Assembly: GCF_000013045.1 (NCBI RefSeq)
Contig: NC_007677.1
Coordinates: forward strand, 1,364,001-1,428,000
Reading direction: 5' to 3'
DNA length: 64,000 bases
Source: Salinibacter ruber DSM 13855
GTDB lineage: Bacteria > Bacteroidota > Rhodothermia > Rhodothermales > Salinibacteraceae
The first letter of the stretch is position 1; each line of letters opens with the position of its first letter. Under the pieces are notes generated by a model. That model made no database searches, had not been told where the DNA came from, and was given only the letters and a program-made list of their open reading frames with translations. The position numbers and the translations under genes were made by a program. Of this stretch, positions 35,001 through 43,571 are shown in pieces.

Positions 35001-37115
35001 CTATTCCAGAAATTCAGAGCCATAGTCCACCGTCAAGTCGGTTTCGATGGGAGGGCCCTCCAACTGGGCGGATAGTGCGCTGCAACCCTTCTGGAGGGCC
35101 TCACAGGCTTTCTCGTAGGTGTTCCGATACTTCCTGGACTTGTGTCGTTTTGGTTTAATCGTGACGCCGTCGTGCTGCCAAAGGCCGAATCGCAGTTCGT
35201 CGTCTTCCAGGACAGCTTCTCCTACTGGTAGCATGACCCGCAGCTCCGCGTTCTGCATATGCTCCGCGAGCACGCTTTTCGCGTCCCGCTCGTCGCTCGT
35301 CTCGATGCGTCGGCCAAAGCAGTCCTCGATTCCGCCCTGTGTGTCGATCCGACTGAGGATCTCCTCGCGCTTCTGGAGGAGCTGGCCCACGAGTGGGTGG
35401 CGGAAGAGTGCCTCACCAATCTTGCTCACTGCCTTCTTCGGCTCCGAACGGTTACCGAGGAAAAGCCTGACCATCATCCTCGCTGATTCAAGGTACTCGG
35501 CGCGGTCGGTAGAGTCCGCATATGGAGTGCCGAGTGTGCGTAGGTTCTGCTTCCTCATGCCGAAGAAGAGACCGTACGTGAAGCCCTTGAGCACACTCTT
35601 TACCTGTTCAAAATCTTGTTCGGGGTTGTACCTGTGGGCAGGTAGCTCTCGGCTGAGCCATCCGGTCAGTTCGTGCCACCAGTCCCTATCGATTGATTTC
35701 CAGTCGGCGTTAACAGACTGTGGTTGCTGTGGGCCCTGCGACTGTCGGGCGTCGAGACTAGCGGTATCGGCGGGCGAGGAGAGGAAGTCCCGCAGATTTT
35801 CCAAGTCGCCCCACGACGAGGCAGCTAGGGCCAAATGGGCAGAGGACATGTCGACTTCCAGGTAGTCGTCGAACACGGCCTGCCGCATCTCCGTCGGCAG
35901 CGAAGCGAGACTCGGGCCGGCGGGCGTGAGGCGAAGTGTCCTGCTTGTGAACTTATAAAGCGGTTTCGGTCGATCTGCGATGGTCCGCAACTGGCTCTGG
36001 TACGGAATCCCGCGTCCATCGGTGGAGCTTTTGCGCTGGCGGGCTAGCCTGGCTAGTTCGGACTTCGCCCTCTTGACCAGTCGCGTAAAACGCTGCTTTG
36101 GCAGCTGGTTGAGACGCTGCTGTAGTTGCTGGACGCGGACGGGCACGTCCCGGTGGTGCGTAGTCCGATCGGCTTTCTGCCGGGTGTCCTTCCGCCGATC
36201 GCTGCGGTGCCTTGGGTGATCCAGGGTCCACTTCTGGAGGTTTGCCTTGTCTCCCTGTATGAACACCTCAGCGCATTCTGCCTCGAACGCTCGCTCTACT
36301 GGTGCCGGGAGGCTCAGGTCGCGTATCTGCGTGCAGTTTCTCCCTTTCCGGTGACTAACGATCTCGAACGGGGGATCTGCATCGGTATCCTCTCTGAGCG
36401 TACCCTGTAGGCGGCAAGCAAGCTGGTACACTTTTGCCTCACCCCTACTCGCTAAGCTCGGGGCCTGGCGGATGTGGGCGACCGCCTGCTGGTGGAAGGG
36501 CAGATATCCCGAGCGGTCGTCGGGTCGGGCGACCAACCCAAGGTAAACCAAGGCCCGGCGAAGCGTCTCGTCGCGGGCTACATGCGGCAGGTGACTGTCG
36601 ATTGCGCGGTAGAGGTCCTCGGAAATGAGGTTCGGGATCGTCAGACGCCCTTTCTCATCCCCGTGACGGCTTCGATATCGCCAAAGTCGTACGACCTCTA
36701 CACTGGTTGCACAACCGGTTTCGTCCAAAAATTCCGCCCCAAAAGTAGCCATGAGTCGGCTTCGACCCTCTTGAACCTCCGCTAAGGCCCGTCTTGCTCT
36801 TTTATGCTTCGTTCTTTCGGTATGCCATGTTGAAATACCATGTGGGGTATATGCCCGCCCCAAAGAACAGCTTTCGTTCGAGGAGTGGGTGGCATACCGT
36901 GTCTTGGTAGAAGAAGGTGGGGAAGTACGAGTAGTAGAAACAGGTATAACCGGATGAGACGTATCTTCAGGATCAGGATTTAAAAGCTCTGAACCCGTGT
37001 TACTGGCAGGACGGTGTAGATTGGCGGGAGGTAAGGATGCGGGGAGTTGCCAGCGAGATACGTCCTCGGTTGAGTGGCCGGTGTCGCTTAAAGGGGATCG
37101 ATGATCGTCGTGCAT
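35001..37115 (-). CDS. Divergent family-A DNA polymerase-like protein
   Basis: 704 residues; an internal ATG at 36752 (Met122) may be the true start because the first 120 residues are low-complexity. The C-terminal 300 residues show the palm motifs of family-A polymerases: motif A EVDMSSAHLAL (Asp422), motif B KSVLKGFTYGLFFGM (Lys506, Lys510, Tyr514) and motif C QHDGVTI (Asp649). Compared with E. coli Pol I, Arg754 is Lys, Phe762 is Tyr, Tyr766 is Phe, and the steric-gate Glu710 is His427. I find no 3'-5' exonuclease motifs. The N-terminal region is of unknown fold. It may be an element-encoded replication, primer-making or RNA-copying enzyme. Confidence 0.68.
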   Translation of the reverse strand: MHDDHRSPLSDTGHSTEDVSRWQLPASLPPANLHRPASNTGSELLNPDPEDTSHPVIPVSTTRTSPPSSTKTRYATHSSNESCSLGRAYTPHGISTWHTERTKHKRARRALAEVQEGRSRLMATFGAEFLDETGCATSVEVVRLWRYRSRHGDEKGRLTIPNLISEDLYRAIDSHLPHVARDETLRRALVYLGLVARPDDRSGYLPFHQQAVAHIRQAPSLASRGEAKVYQLACRLQGTLREDTDADPPFEIVSHRKGRNCTQIRDLSLPAPVERAFEAECAEVFIQGDKANLQKWTLDHPRHRSDRRKDTRQKADRTTHHRDVPVRVQQLQQRLNQLPKQRFTRLVKRAKSELARLARQRKSSTDGRGIPYQSQLRTIADRPKPLYKFTSRTLRLTPAGPSLASLPTEMRQAVFDDYLEVDMSSAHLALAASSWGDLENLRDFLSSPADTASLDARQSQGPQQPQSVNADWKSIDRDWWHELTGWLSRELPAHRYNPEQDFEQVKSVLKGFTYGLFFGMRKQNLRTLGTPYADSTDRAEYLESARMMVRLFLGNRSEPKKAVSKIGEALFRHPLVGQLLQKREEILSRIDTQGGIEDCFGRRIETSDERDAKSVLAEHMQNAELRVMLPVGEAVLEDDELRFGLWQHDGVTIKPKRHKSRKYRNTYEKACEALQKGCSALSAQLEGPPIETDLTVDYGSEFLE

Positions 37116-37775
37116 TGATAAGCAGTCTTTCTGGCAGGTGCTTCGAGTCGGTTTGAATGGTGCTTGGTCGAAGATGCTGTATCAACAATCACAGCAAGTA
37201 AGAGGGAAAGTACCAGCGGTTAGAAGTGGATTTGTCCGTTTTACACCGCTGAGAGGGGGTTTTTCGTGCGTGCTACCGGTGTGCTTCGAAGCAAGAGAAA
37301 AAGGTGAGGCGCACTGAATCCACACCTCAATCCCTGATCTGTGTTACCAGGGGTGGCATCCGCTATCAAACTGAGAAGCTCGGCTTTGGAGGTGAGAAGA
37401 AGGAGGAGGAAGAAAAGGCCAACTAACCCTCTATCCGAGTTGTCCCATGGTGGACAATATCAGATCAATCACCGAGAAGGCTTCCAGGAGGAGGTCGGGT
37501 CGGAGTAGGCATTGAAAAGAAATGCTTCCGGGAAGTAGAGAAGTGGGGCATACCGACTGTTGGCATCTCTTGGAATACCTCCTGCGTCAGCACCCATGAT
37601 CACAGACTATGCTTCGGCCTGGCGTTGGTCGGGATGTCATTCTGAGGCTTCCCGGTGCTCAACAGGTCCCGCCAGTTCGCCTCGCACTTCAGAGAAGGTA
37701 GCAGACTAGAAAAGCCAGAAGTATTAATGCCATATTCGAGGATGTCTACGAATGCACCCAAAAATGCACCCAAGC
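37116..37775. other. Non-coding island margin with palindromic site
   Basis: About 660 bp without a convincing gene. A third island palindrome, TGTCCCATGGTGGACA, lies at 37441-37456, 326 bp upstream of the polymerase-like gene. Near 37700-37790 one frame reads KARSINAIFEDVYECTQKC; it could be the last codons of a lost integrase reading towards the tmRNA gene, but that is weak. The segment also has an internal direct repeat (AATGCACCCA twice, 37751-37772). Confidence 0.4.
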
Positions 37776-37815
37776 CAAAAAGAAAACCCCGTAAGCCGTT
37801 GGGCCTACGGGGTTT
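37776..37815 (-). terminator. Terminator of tmRNA gene
   Basis: On the minus strand AAACCCCGTA pairs with TACGGGGTTT around a loop containing GGCCCAACGGCT, and the stem is followed by a T-rich run (TTCTTTTTGG). It starts 16 bp after the tmRNA 3' end, the expected place for the ssrA terminator. Confidence 0.8.
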
Positions 37816-37830
37816 AGGGAGAGAGCGTTG

Positions 37831-38196
37831 TGGAGATGCCGGGAGTCGAACCCGGGTCCGTGTAGCCGCACAGGCAAACCTCTACCTGCATAGTGAATGC
37901 ATTGGCGGTTCACGTCGCCCGTCTGCCCATTCACAAGGCCAGGGCGGCGCTGAGACTGATTAGATTTCACCGGCGCATCCGCAGTCGGAGAACGCGGCGG
38001 CTACACCCTTTTTGTCGATGTCTCACGCTCCCCAAGGGCCAGGAGCGACGCGAGACAGATGGGGGCTGTTACGCCGCCATCGCGTACGAATAATCGTCCG
38101 CAGTTACAGTTCCTGACAGGTTTTACGAAGCGAATCAGGCTGCTCGGCAGGTCAGTCTGCTGCACGCTTACTACACGTCGAAGCCGTGTCATCCCC
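37831..38196 (-). ncRNA. ssrA: tmRNA (ssrA)
   Basis: 366 nt. The 5' end GGGGATGACACGGCTTCGAC and the 3' end GGTTCGACTCCCGGCATCTCC-A form the tRNA-like part with a 7-bp acceptor stem; CCA is not encoded. The tag frame ends at TAA (38069-38071) and reads ...TADDYSYAMAA, a tag with the usual small hydrophobic C-terminus that targets proteins to ClpXP-type proteases. The resume codon is not certain (GCG at 38101 or one a few codons earlier). tmRNA rescues stalled ribosomes. The 3' end is a common integration target, and the island to the left begins right after it. Confidence 0.95.
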
Positions 38197-38395
38197 ATAT
38201 GTGAAAGAGCGGTGCGCAGAGCAGTCCACATGCCTTGGACTGTGCATTTGCGCATCTATTTCGACGCAACGTTGCTGGCGATGTTCCCGCGGGGGAGGAG
38301 GCCGCCGACCCGACACACAAACACGCGGCGCTTCCGCCGGTAGGGATTCTAGAACCAATTGCTGTTGCAGCAACCCTTCGGCACCGCTTGCATCC

Positions 38396-39241
38396 ATGCC
38401 CGACCCAGACGCGTCCCCTGCCGGCAAGATCTACGAATCTCAGTTCGCCGAGCCCGCCGAGCGGCTGGAGGCGTACGCGGACCTGGCGGCCATCGTTAAA
38501 CAGCTGCGGCGCGACTGCCCGTGGGACCGGGAGCAGACCCACGAGTCGGTAAAGCACCTGCTTATTGAGGAGGCCTACGAGGTGGTGGCGGCCATCGACC
38601 ATGGAGACTGGGACGAACTGGCGGAGGAGCTGGGCGACGTGCTTCTGCACGTGCTCTTTCACGCCGTTATTGCGGAGGAGGGCGGGCGATTCACGCTCGC
38701 GGACGTGATTGAGGCAGAAACGGATAAGCTTGTCCGGCGCCACCCGCATGTCTTCGGGGACGCGGCGACGGGCGACGCGGATGCGGTGGCGGCCTCCTGG
38801 GAGGAGATCAAGCAGCGGGAGAAGAACGGCGAGGCGGAGGAGGCCTCGGTGCTCGATGGGGTGCCGGCCCAACTACCGGCTTTGCTGCGGGCCCAGCGGG
38901 TGCAGGAAAAGGCAGCGGGCGTGGGGTTCGAGTTTCCGGACCGAGACGAGGCCTGGGACAAGGTCCAGGAGGAGTTGGGGGAGTTTCGGGAGGCCGTGGC
39001 GGACGACCGGTCCCCGGAACGGCGGCAGGACGAGTTTGGCGACCTGCTGTTCGCCCTGGTGAACTACGCGCGGTACACGGACGTGACGCCGGAGAACGCC
39101 CTGCGGGAAACCACCGATCGGTTCACCCGACGCTTTCAGGACGTGGAGTCGCGTCTGTCGGGACAGGGGACGTCCATCGACGAGGCGGACCTCGCGGAGC
39201 TGCGTCGGCTCTGGAGGGACGCGAAGACGCGGGAGGAATGA
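38396..39241 (+). CDS. mazG: Nucleoside triphosphate pyrophosphohydrolase MazG
   Basis: 281 residues from ATG 38396; an upstream in-frame extension would run back through the tmRNA 5' end. Two MazG domains are visible: EEAYEVVAAID and EELGDVLLHVLFHA in the N-terminal one, EELGEFREAV and DEFGDLLFALVNYA in the C-terminal one. The Glu/Asp metal-binding pattern is complete in both. MazG hydrolyses NTPs and dNTPs to monophosphates, cleaning damaged nucleotides and affecting ppGpp. It is divergent from ssrA with about 200 bp between. Confidence 0.93.
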   Translation: MPDPDASPAGKIYESQFAEPAERLEAYADLAAIVKQLRRDCPWDREQTHESVKHLLIEEAYEVVAAIDHGDWDELAEELGDVLLHVLFHAVIAEEGGRFTLADVIEAETDKLVRRHPHVFGDAATGDADAVAASWEEIKQREKNGEAEEASVLDGVPAQLPALLRAQRVQEKAAGVGFEFPDRDEAWDKVQEELGEFREAVADDRSPERRQDEFGDLLFALVNYARYTDVTPENALRETTDRFTRRFQDVESRLSGQGTSIDEADLAELRRLWRDAKTREE

Positions 39242-39334
39242 ACCGCGCGAGGAACGAGCCGCAACCCTGCCCTGGGAAATACATACGCCTGAGACGCAGG
39301 CGCTTCTGGTTTTTGGAATAACTGTGCGCACACG

Positions 39335-39937
39335 ATGGCCGACGAGACCGCCGCGGTGGGAGAAGTGATTGAGGCCACGACCCGACAATTTGTGGCCGAG
39401 GTATACGAGGAGGCCGACGCGCCGGACTTTGGGGCCTGGGTGCGGGTGGAGCCGGACGGGGCGCCGACGCTCTACGGGCTGGTAAGCCACGTGGAGACGG
39501 GAAGCTACGACACGAACCGGCAGGCCGTAGCGCTCGGCCTCTCGCCCGAAGAGCGGGCCCAGGAGATGCCGATGGTCGATGAGCTGCTCCGCACCACCGT
39601 CCGCGCCCAGATGCTGGCCTGCCGGGGGCCCGACGGGGACATCCGGCAGACCCTCCCGCCACAGCCCCCGGACATCCACGACTTCGTCACGCCCTGCACG
39701 GACCCGGAGGTTCGGGCCTTCGCGGCGCCCTACGATTTTCTCCGTACCCTCGTCGAGCACCCGGACCCGGACGTGCCCGTCGACGACCTTCTCGTGGCGG
39801 TGCTCCGCGGCATCCACGCGGCCCACGGCGGGGAGGAGGGCGGCCGCGAACCGGTCGTGCGGGCCGGACGTGCCCTAAGCCGGCTTCTGGACGACGACCA
39901 CGAGCGCCTGCAGTCCATTCTCCGGCGGGTGCTGTAA
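39335..39937 (+). CDS. HAS-barrel domain protein
   Basis: 200 residues. The N-terminal 100 residues (GEVIEATTRQFVAEVYEEAD, then FGAWVRVEPDG and LYGLVSHVETGSYDTNRQAV) match the HAS-barrel domain found at the N-terminus of HerA-like helicases and in stand-alone proteins. The PPDIHDFV segment and a helical C-terminus follow. No ATPase motif is present, so it is a stand-alone barrel. It lies 93 bp after mazG and 91 bp before the next gene on the same strand. Role unknown. Confidence 0.65.
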   Translation: MADETAAVGEVIEATTRQFVAEVYEEADAPDFGAWVRVEPDGAPTLYGLVSHVETGSYDTNRQAVALGLSPEERAQEMPMVDELLRTTVRAQMLACRGPDGDIRQTLPPQPPDIHDFVTPCTDPEVRAFAAPYDFLRTLVEHPDPDVPVDDLLVAVLRGIHAAHGGEEGGREPVVRAGRALSRLLDDDHERLQSILRRVL

Positions 39938-40028
39938 CCCCCGTCGCGGTGCGGGGTCGTAACTTCCTCGGGGAGAGGCCGTTATTCCATCGTCTCGTAG
40001 TGTCCGATGGACCCTCCTTGCACATCCC

Positions 40029-40433
40029 ATGTCCGAATCGCCCGCCCCGCCGGACGAGCCGTCCCGGTCCGAGGTCGTCCGGGACGTGGTGATCTTTCAG
40101 GCCAAGCTGTGGCTTGAAGGGTTCAAAGACGTGGCCCTGATGCCCCTATCGTTCGGCGCGGCCGTTCTGGACTTCGTCTTTGGGAGCTCCACGCTCTACG
40201 CCGTGATGAAGCTCGGCGACCGGTTTGAGCGATGGGTTCACCTGTACGGCGCGCTGGGGGACGAGGCCGGGACCGAAGGGCCCGAGGGCGACCTGCGATC
40301 GCTCGATCACCTTCTGAACGAGGCCGCAAACGGGATTGAGGACCAGGCACTGGGGGCGAGGGCAGCGCCCGACCCCCCACCGGCGTCGGAGGACGACGCC
40401 GCGGCACCTTCCGACTCCCGGTCGGGCGGCTGA
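40029..40433 (+). CDS. Hypothetical protein with one hydrophobic region
   Basis: 134 residues. Residues 20-55 (IFQAKLWLEGFKDVALMPLS, FGAAVLDFVFG) form a hydrophobic or amphipathic region that could be membrane-associated. The N-terminal 18 and C-terminal 50 residues are acidic and Pro/Ser/Ala-rich, typical of disordered tails in halophile proteins. No family recognised. Probably in the same unit as the HAS-barrel gene. Confidence 0.6.
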   Translation: MSESPAPPDEPSRSEVVRDVVIFQAKLWLEGFKDVALMPLSFGAAVLDFVFGSSTLYAVMKLGDRFERWVHLYGALGDEAGTEGPEGDLRSLDHLLNEAANGIEDQALGARAAPDPPPASEDDAAAPSDSRSGG

Positions 40434-40490
40434 GCCCAACATCCGGGCGGCAGGCCTGGTCGGGGTCGAGGCGCACCAATCAGAGACCAA

Positions 40491-40994
40491 TCAGAGGATG
40501 ACCCCAACCCGAATCGGGAGGACCAGGGTGGTCGACTCCTGGCCGACGAGGAACCCAGGGTTGAACTCGACGAACAGCGAGCTTTCGTCGAGCAGCCACG
40601 CCCGGCCGACGCCCAGGTTGAAGGTCGGGCCGCTCTCGGTGTTCGTGTCGCCGAACGGGACGTAGGCGCCCGCCCCAGCGTGCACGTACATGTTTTGGGC
40701 GCGAGCGGTGGAGAACGATACGATGGCCGACACCTGCGGGTCGAGGGCGAAGGCCGCCTGGTCGCGCCCCCGAAAGATAAAGCCCGTCAGGCCGGATCCC
40801 AGCGCCAGTGATACATCGGAGTTCAGGGGCGTGGACGCCCGAAAGTGAAGGCCGGGGCCCACGTTGCCGCTGGCCGTACTTCCGAGCATCTGGATGCCGA
40901 GTCCGAACCGAGAGGGGCGGTCGTCCTGGGCCTGTGCCGGGGCCAGAGAGAGCGTGAGCCCGAGAAAGAGCAGGAGACACGAGAGGCGTCGCAT
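40491..40994 (-). CDS. Outer-membrane beta-barrel protein
   Basis: 167 residues from ATG 40994, which places a signal peptide at the N-terminus (MRRLSCLLLFLGLTLSLAPA, cleavage after AQA). An upstream ATG at 41018 would add 8 residues. The mature part alternates polar and aromatic or aliphatic residues (LALGSGLTGFIFRG, YVHAGAGAYVPFGD, SLFVEFNPGFLVG), as in small OmpW/OmpX-like eight-stranded barrels. It ends in a hydrophobic strand. The exact family is unclear. Confidence 0.7.
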   Translation of the reverse strand: MRRLSCLLLFLGLTLSLAPAQAQDDRPSRFGLGIQMLGSTASGNVGPGLHFRASTPLNSDVSLALGSGLTGFIFRGRDQAAFALDPQVSAIVSFSTARAQNMYVHAGAGAYVPFGDTNTESGPTFNLGVGRAWLLDESSLFVEFNPGFLVGQESTTLVLPIRVGVIL

Positions 40995-41201
40995 GGAAGA
41001 ACGAGGGGGTGGAATCAAGGAGAAGGGTGCGTCGTAGCACGTACCAGTCCGAAGGGACAGAGACTGCCGAGATCCTCTCGACTGCCTTTCGGAACGTACG
41101 TTTCCGTGAGGCGATGATCAATAGGAACGGCACGCGGCCGGCCGCGTGCCGCCCTTCCTCCGCGTGTATTCGCCGTTCTCTCATCTTTCGACGCGACAGT
41201 C

Positions 41202-42449
41202 ATGCCTCAGCCCGCTCCGCCCGATCCTAAGACGGCGCCGTCTGCCCCCGACGTGTCCACCTCCGAGACGTGGGACCCGACCGCCTTCGATCCGCCCGAC
41301 TTTTACGACCTCGAAGCGCTTTTGTCCGAGGAGGCCAGGCACGTCCGGGACGACGTGCGAACCGTCGTGACGGAGGAGGTGATGCCCATCATTGAGAAGT
41401 ACGCCCAGCGCGGCGAGTTTCCCCGTCACCTGATTTCGACATTCGCCGAGCACGGCCTCTTGGGCTCCACGCTTCCCCCCGAGTACGGCGGCGAGGGGCA
41501 CAGCAACATCGCCTACGGCCTGATCATGCAGGAACTGGAGCGGGGCGACTCCGGCCTCCGGTCGTTCTGTTCGGTCACGGGTGCCCTGGTGATGTACCCC
41601 ATTTGGCAGTACGGCAGCGATGCGCAGAGGGAGCGCTGGCTGCCGGCCCTGGCGAATGGCGAGGCCATTGGCTGCTTCGGGCTTACGGAACCGGACGTCG
41701 GCTCCAACCCCGCCGAGATGAAGACCCGCGCCCGGCGCGACGGAGACGGCTGGGTGATCGACGGACACAAGCGGTGGTCCACCAACGCCACCATCGCCGA
41801 CGTCGCCGTAATTTGGGCGAAAGACGAGGACGACACGGTGCGCGGCTTTCTGGTGGAGACGGACCGCGACGGCGTCGAGACGCCCCCCATCGACGATTCA
41901 TGGTCGCTACGGGCGGCGGTGACGAGTGAGGTGGTGCTCGATGACGTGCGCGTTCCGGATGCGGCCCGCCTGCCGGAGGTGTCGGGGTTGAAGGGCCCCC
42001 TCTCGTGCCTGACCCAAGCCCGGTACGGCATCTGTTGGGGCACCATCGGGGCGGCCATGGCCTGCTTCGATACGGCCCGGCAGCATGCGCAGAACCGCGA
42101 ACAGTTTGGGGGGCCCATCGGCCGGTTCCAGCTCATGCAGGAGCGCCTCGTCGACATGGTGCAGGAGATCACGAAGGCGCAGCTCTTGAACTGGCGCCTG
42201 GGCACGCTCAAGGAGGCCGGCACGATGCGCCCGCAACAGGTCTCCCTCGCCAAGCGCAACAACTGCCAGACCGCCCTGGACGTGGCCCGGTCGGCCCGGC
42301 AGGTGCTGGGGGGGAACGGCGTCACGAGCATGTATCCGGTGATGCGCCACATGAACAACCTGGAGAGCGTGGTCACCTACGAAGGCACCCACGAGGTACA
42401 CACCCTCATCGTGGGGGAGGACGTCACGGGACTGAACGCCTTCACGTAG
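41202..42449 (+). CDS. Acyl-CoA dehydrogenase, glutaryl-CoA dehydrogenase-like
   Basis: 415 residues. Full three-domain acyl-CoA dehydrogenase: FAD-binding segments CFGLTEPDVGSNP (about 159) and RWSTNATIADVAVIWA, then ARQVLGGNGVTSMYPVMRH, and the catalytic Glu in VVTYEGTHEVHTL (about residue 393), a position and context typical of glutaryl-CoA dehydrogenase. The Arg in the QARYGI segment also fits GcdH. The predicted reaction is oxidative decarboxylation of glutaryl-CoA to crotonyl-CoA in Lys/Trp breakdown. A lysine 2,3-aminomutase-like gene at 62204 is in the same window but not linked. Confidence 0.85.
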   Translation: MPQPAPPDPKTAPSAPDVSTSETWDPTAFDPPDFYDLEALLSEEARHVRDDVRTVVTEEVMPIIEKYAQRGEFPRHLISTFAEHGLLGSTLPPEYGGEGHSNIAYGLIMQELERGDSGLRSFCSVTGALVMYPIWQYGSDAQRERWLPALANGEAIGCFGLTEPDVGSNPAEMKTRARRDGDGWVIDGHKRWSTNATIADVAVIWAKDEDDTVRGFLVETDRDGVETPPIDDSWSLRAAVTSEVVLDDVRVPDAARLPEVSGLKGPLSCLTQARYGICWGTIGAAMACFDTARQHAQNREQFGGPIGRFQLMQERLVDMVQEITKAQLLNWRLGTLKEAGTMRPQQVSLAKRNNCQTALDVARSARQVLGGNGVTSMYPVMRHMNNLESVVTYEGTHEVHTLIVGEDVTGLNAFT

Positions 42450-42697
42450 GAAAGCGGCCCGCCCGCGCGATGACGAACGCCGACGCCGATGGGGGCCGTT
42501 ACAACGACGCAACGGACGACACACCGGTCGGGTCTGGCACCGGATTTGTGCATTACTATAGTGCTATGGAACGGCCGGATTTGCCCTCTGAGATGAGGCC
42601 AGCCGTCAGTCTGTCACGGGGCATTGGTGATGGAGTGACGGCCCCGACACGACACTCCGACACCGCATCCGCTGAATAAACCAATATCCTGACCCAT

Positions 42698-43279
42698 ATG
42701 CCTACGACCAAGACGCAAACGACCGACACTGCACACGGCGAGCCCTGGCGCCCGCAGCAGATGATCGAGGACAACCCAATCGGGCTGGACGAGGAGGTTG
42801 TCGAGCAGTTGATCCCGAAGCTCGACGAGATCCAGTGCACGCTCTGGACCCTGTACCACCAGTACCAGAAGCACCACTGGCTCGTTGAGGGACCGCAGTT
42901 TAACGACCTCCACCTCTTCCTCGAGGAGAATTATGAGGAGGTCCACAAGTACCTCGACCGTGTGGCCGAGCGCATCACGGCCCTGGGCGGCATCCCGACC
43001 AGTGCGCCGGACGCGCAGGCGGAGCTGTCCCACGTGGAGCACGAGCCGGAAGGCACCTATCGCGTCCGACAGATGCTCCAGCACGACCTGGACGCGGAGC
43101 GCACCCTCGCCGAGATCCTGCGGGAGGTTATCTCGGAGGCGCAGGACCTCGGAGACCCGGGGACCGAGCGCACGCTCAAGAAGGCACTGACCAAGGTTGA
43201 GGATCGGGCCCACCACCTCGATCACTTCCTGGGTGAAGACAGCCTGGAGCACGGGCGTCCGAACGGCGAAACCGCCTAG
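42698..43279 (+). CDS. dps: Dps family ferritin-like DNA-protection protein
   Basis: 193 residues. The four-helix ferritin-like core carries the Dps ferroxidase signature: TLYHQYQKHHWLVEGPQFND and HLFLEENYEEVHKYLDRVAE (His, Asp and Glu ligands), with an N-terminal tail of about 40 residues that may bind DNA or partners. Dps forms 12-mers that oxidise and store iron and shield DNA. The 248-bp gap before it (42450-42697) shows no gene; a strong terminator follows at 43323. Confidence 0.88.
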   Translation: MPTTKTQTTDTAHGEPWRPQQMIEDNPIGLDEEVVEQLIPKLDEIQCTLWTLYHQYQKHHWLVEGPQFNDLHLFLEENYEEVHKYLDRVAERITALGGIPTSAPDAQAELSHVEHEPEGTYRVRQMLQHDLDAERTLAEILREVISEAQDLGDPGTERTLKKALTKVEDRAHHLDHFLGEDSLEHGRPNGETA

Positions 43280-43322
43280 CCCACCCCCGCGTGCCCGCAT
43301 CCGTGGGGACGAACACACGCAC

Positions 43323-43360
43323 GAGCCCGGTGTCGGCCTGTCCGGCACCGGGCTTTTTGT
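43323..43360 (+). terminator. Terminator after dps
   Basis: GAGCCCGGTG pairs with CACCGGGCTT around a short loop (TCGGCCTGTCCGG region) and is followed by TTTTTGTG. It is placed 44 bp after dps and before the topA leader. Confidence 0.75.
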
Positions 43361-43571
43361 GTGCGTGGGGGCCGTGTGGGGACACAACGACCCGGCCGAG
43401 GGGGCTCATCCGGGTCGCCGTGCCGGATTCAAAACACATCGATCACAAAGTCCCTCGGAACGACCGTCCCGTAGCGAGCGTGATCTACCGGCGCTCTTTT
43501 CCCAACGGGTCGCCGTGTCATCTCGCCGTCGACCGCCTGCCTCTTTGTCACCTCCGAATATTCTAGTTTCT

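Noticed and set aside
37655-37963. 102-codon ORF crossing the tmRNA 3' end
   Set aside because: Runs antisense through the tRNA-like domain and terminator of ssrA; not a gene.
42470-42679. 69-codon ORF just before dps
   Set aside because: Low-complexity composition, no family, and it occupies the likely promoter region of dps. More likely chance in GC-rich DNA.
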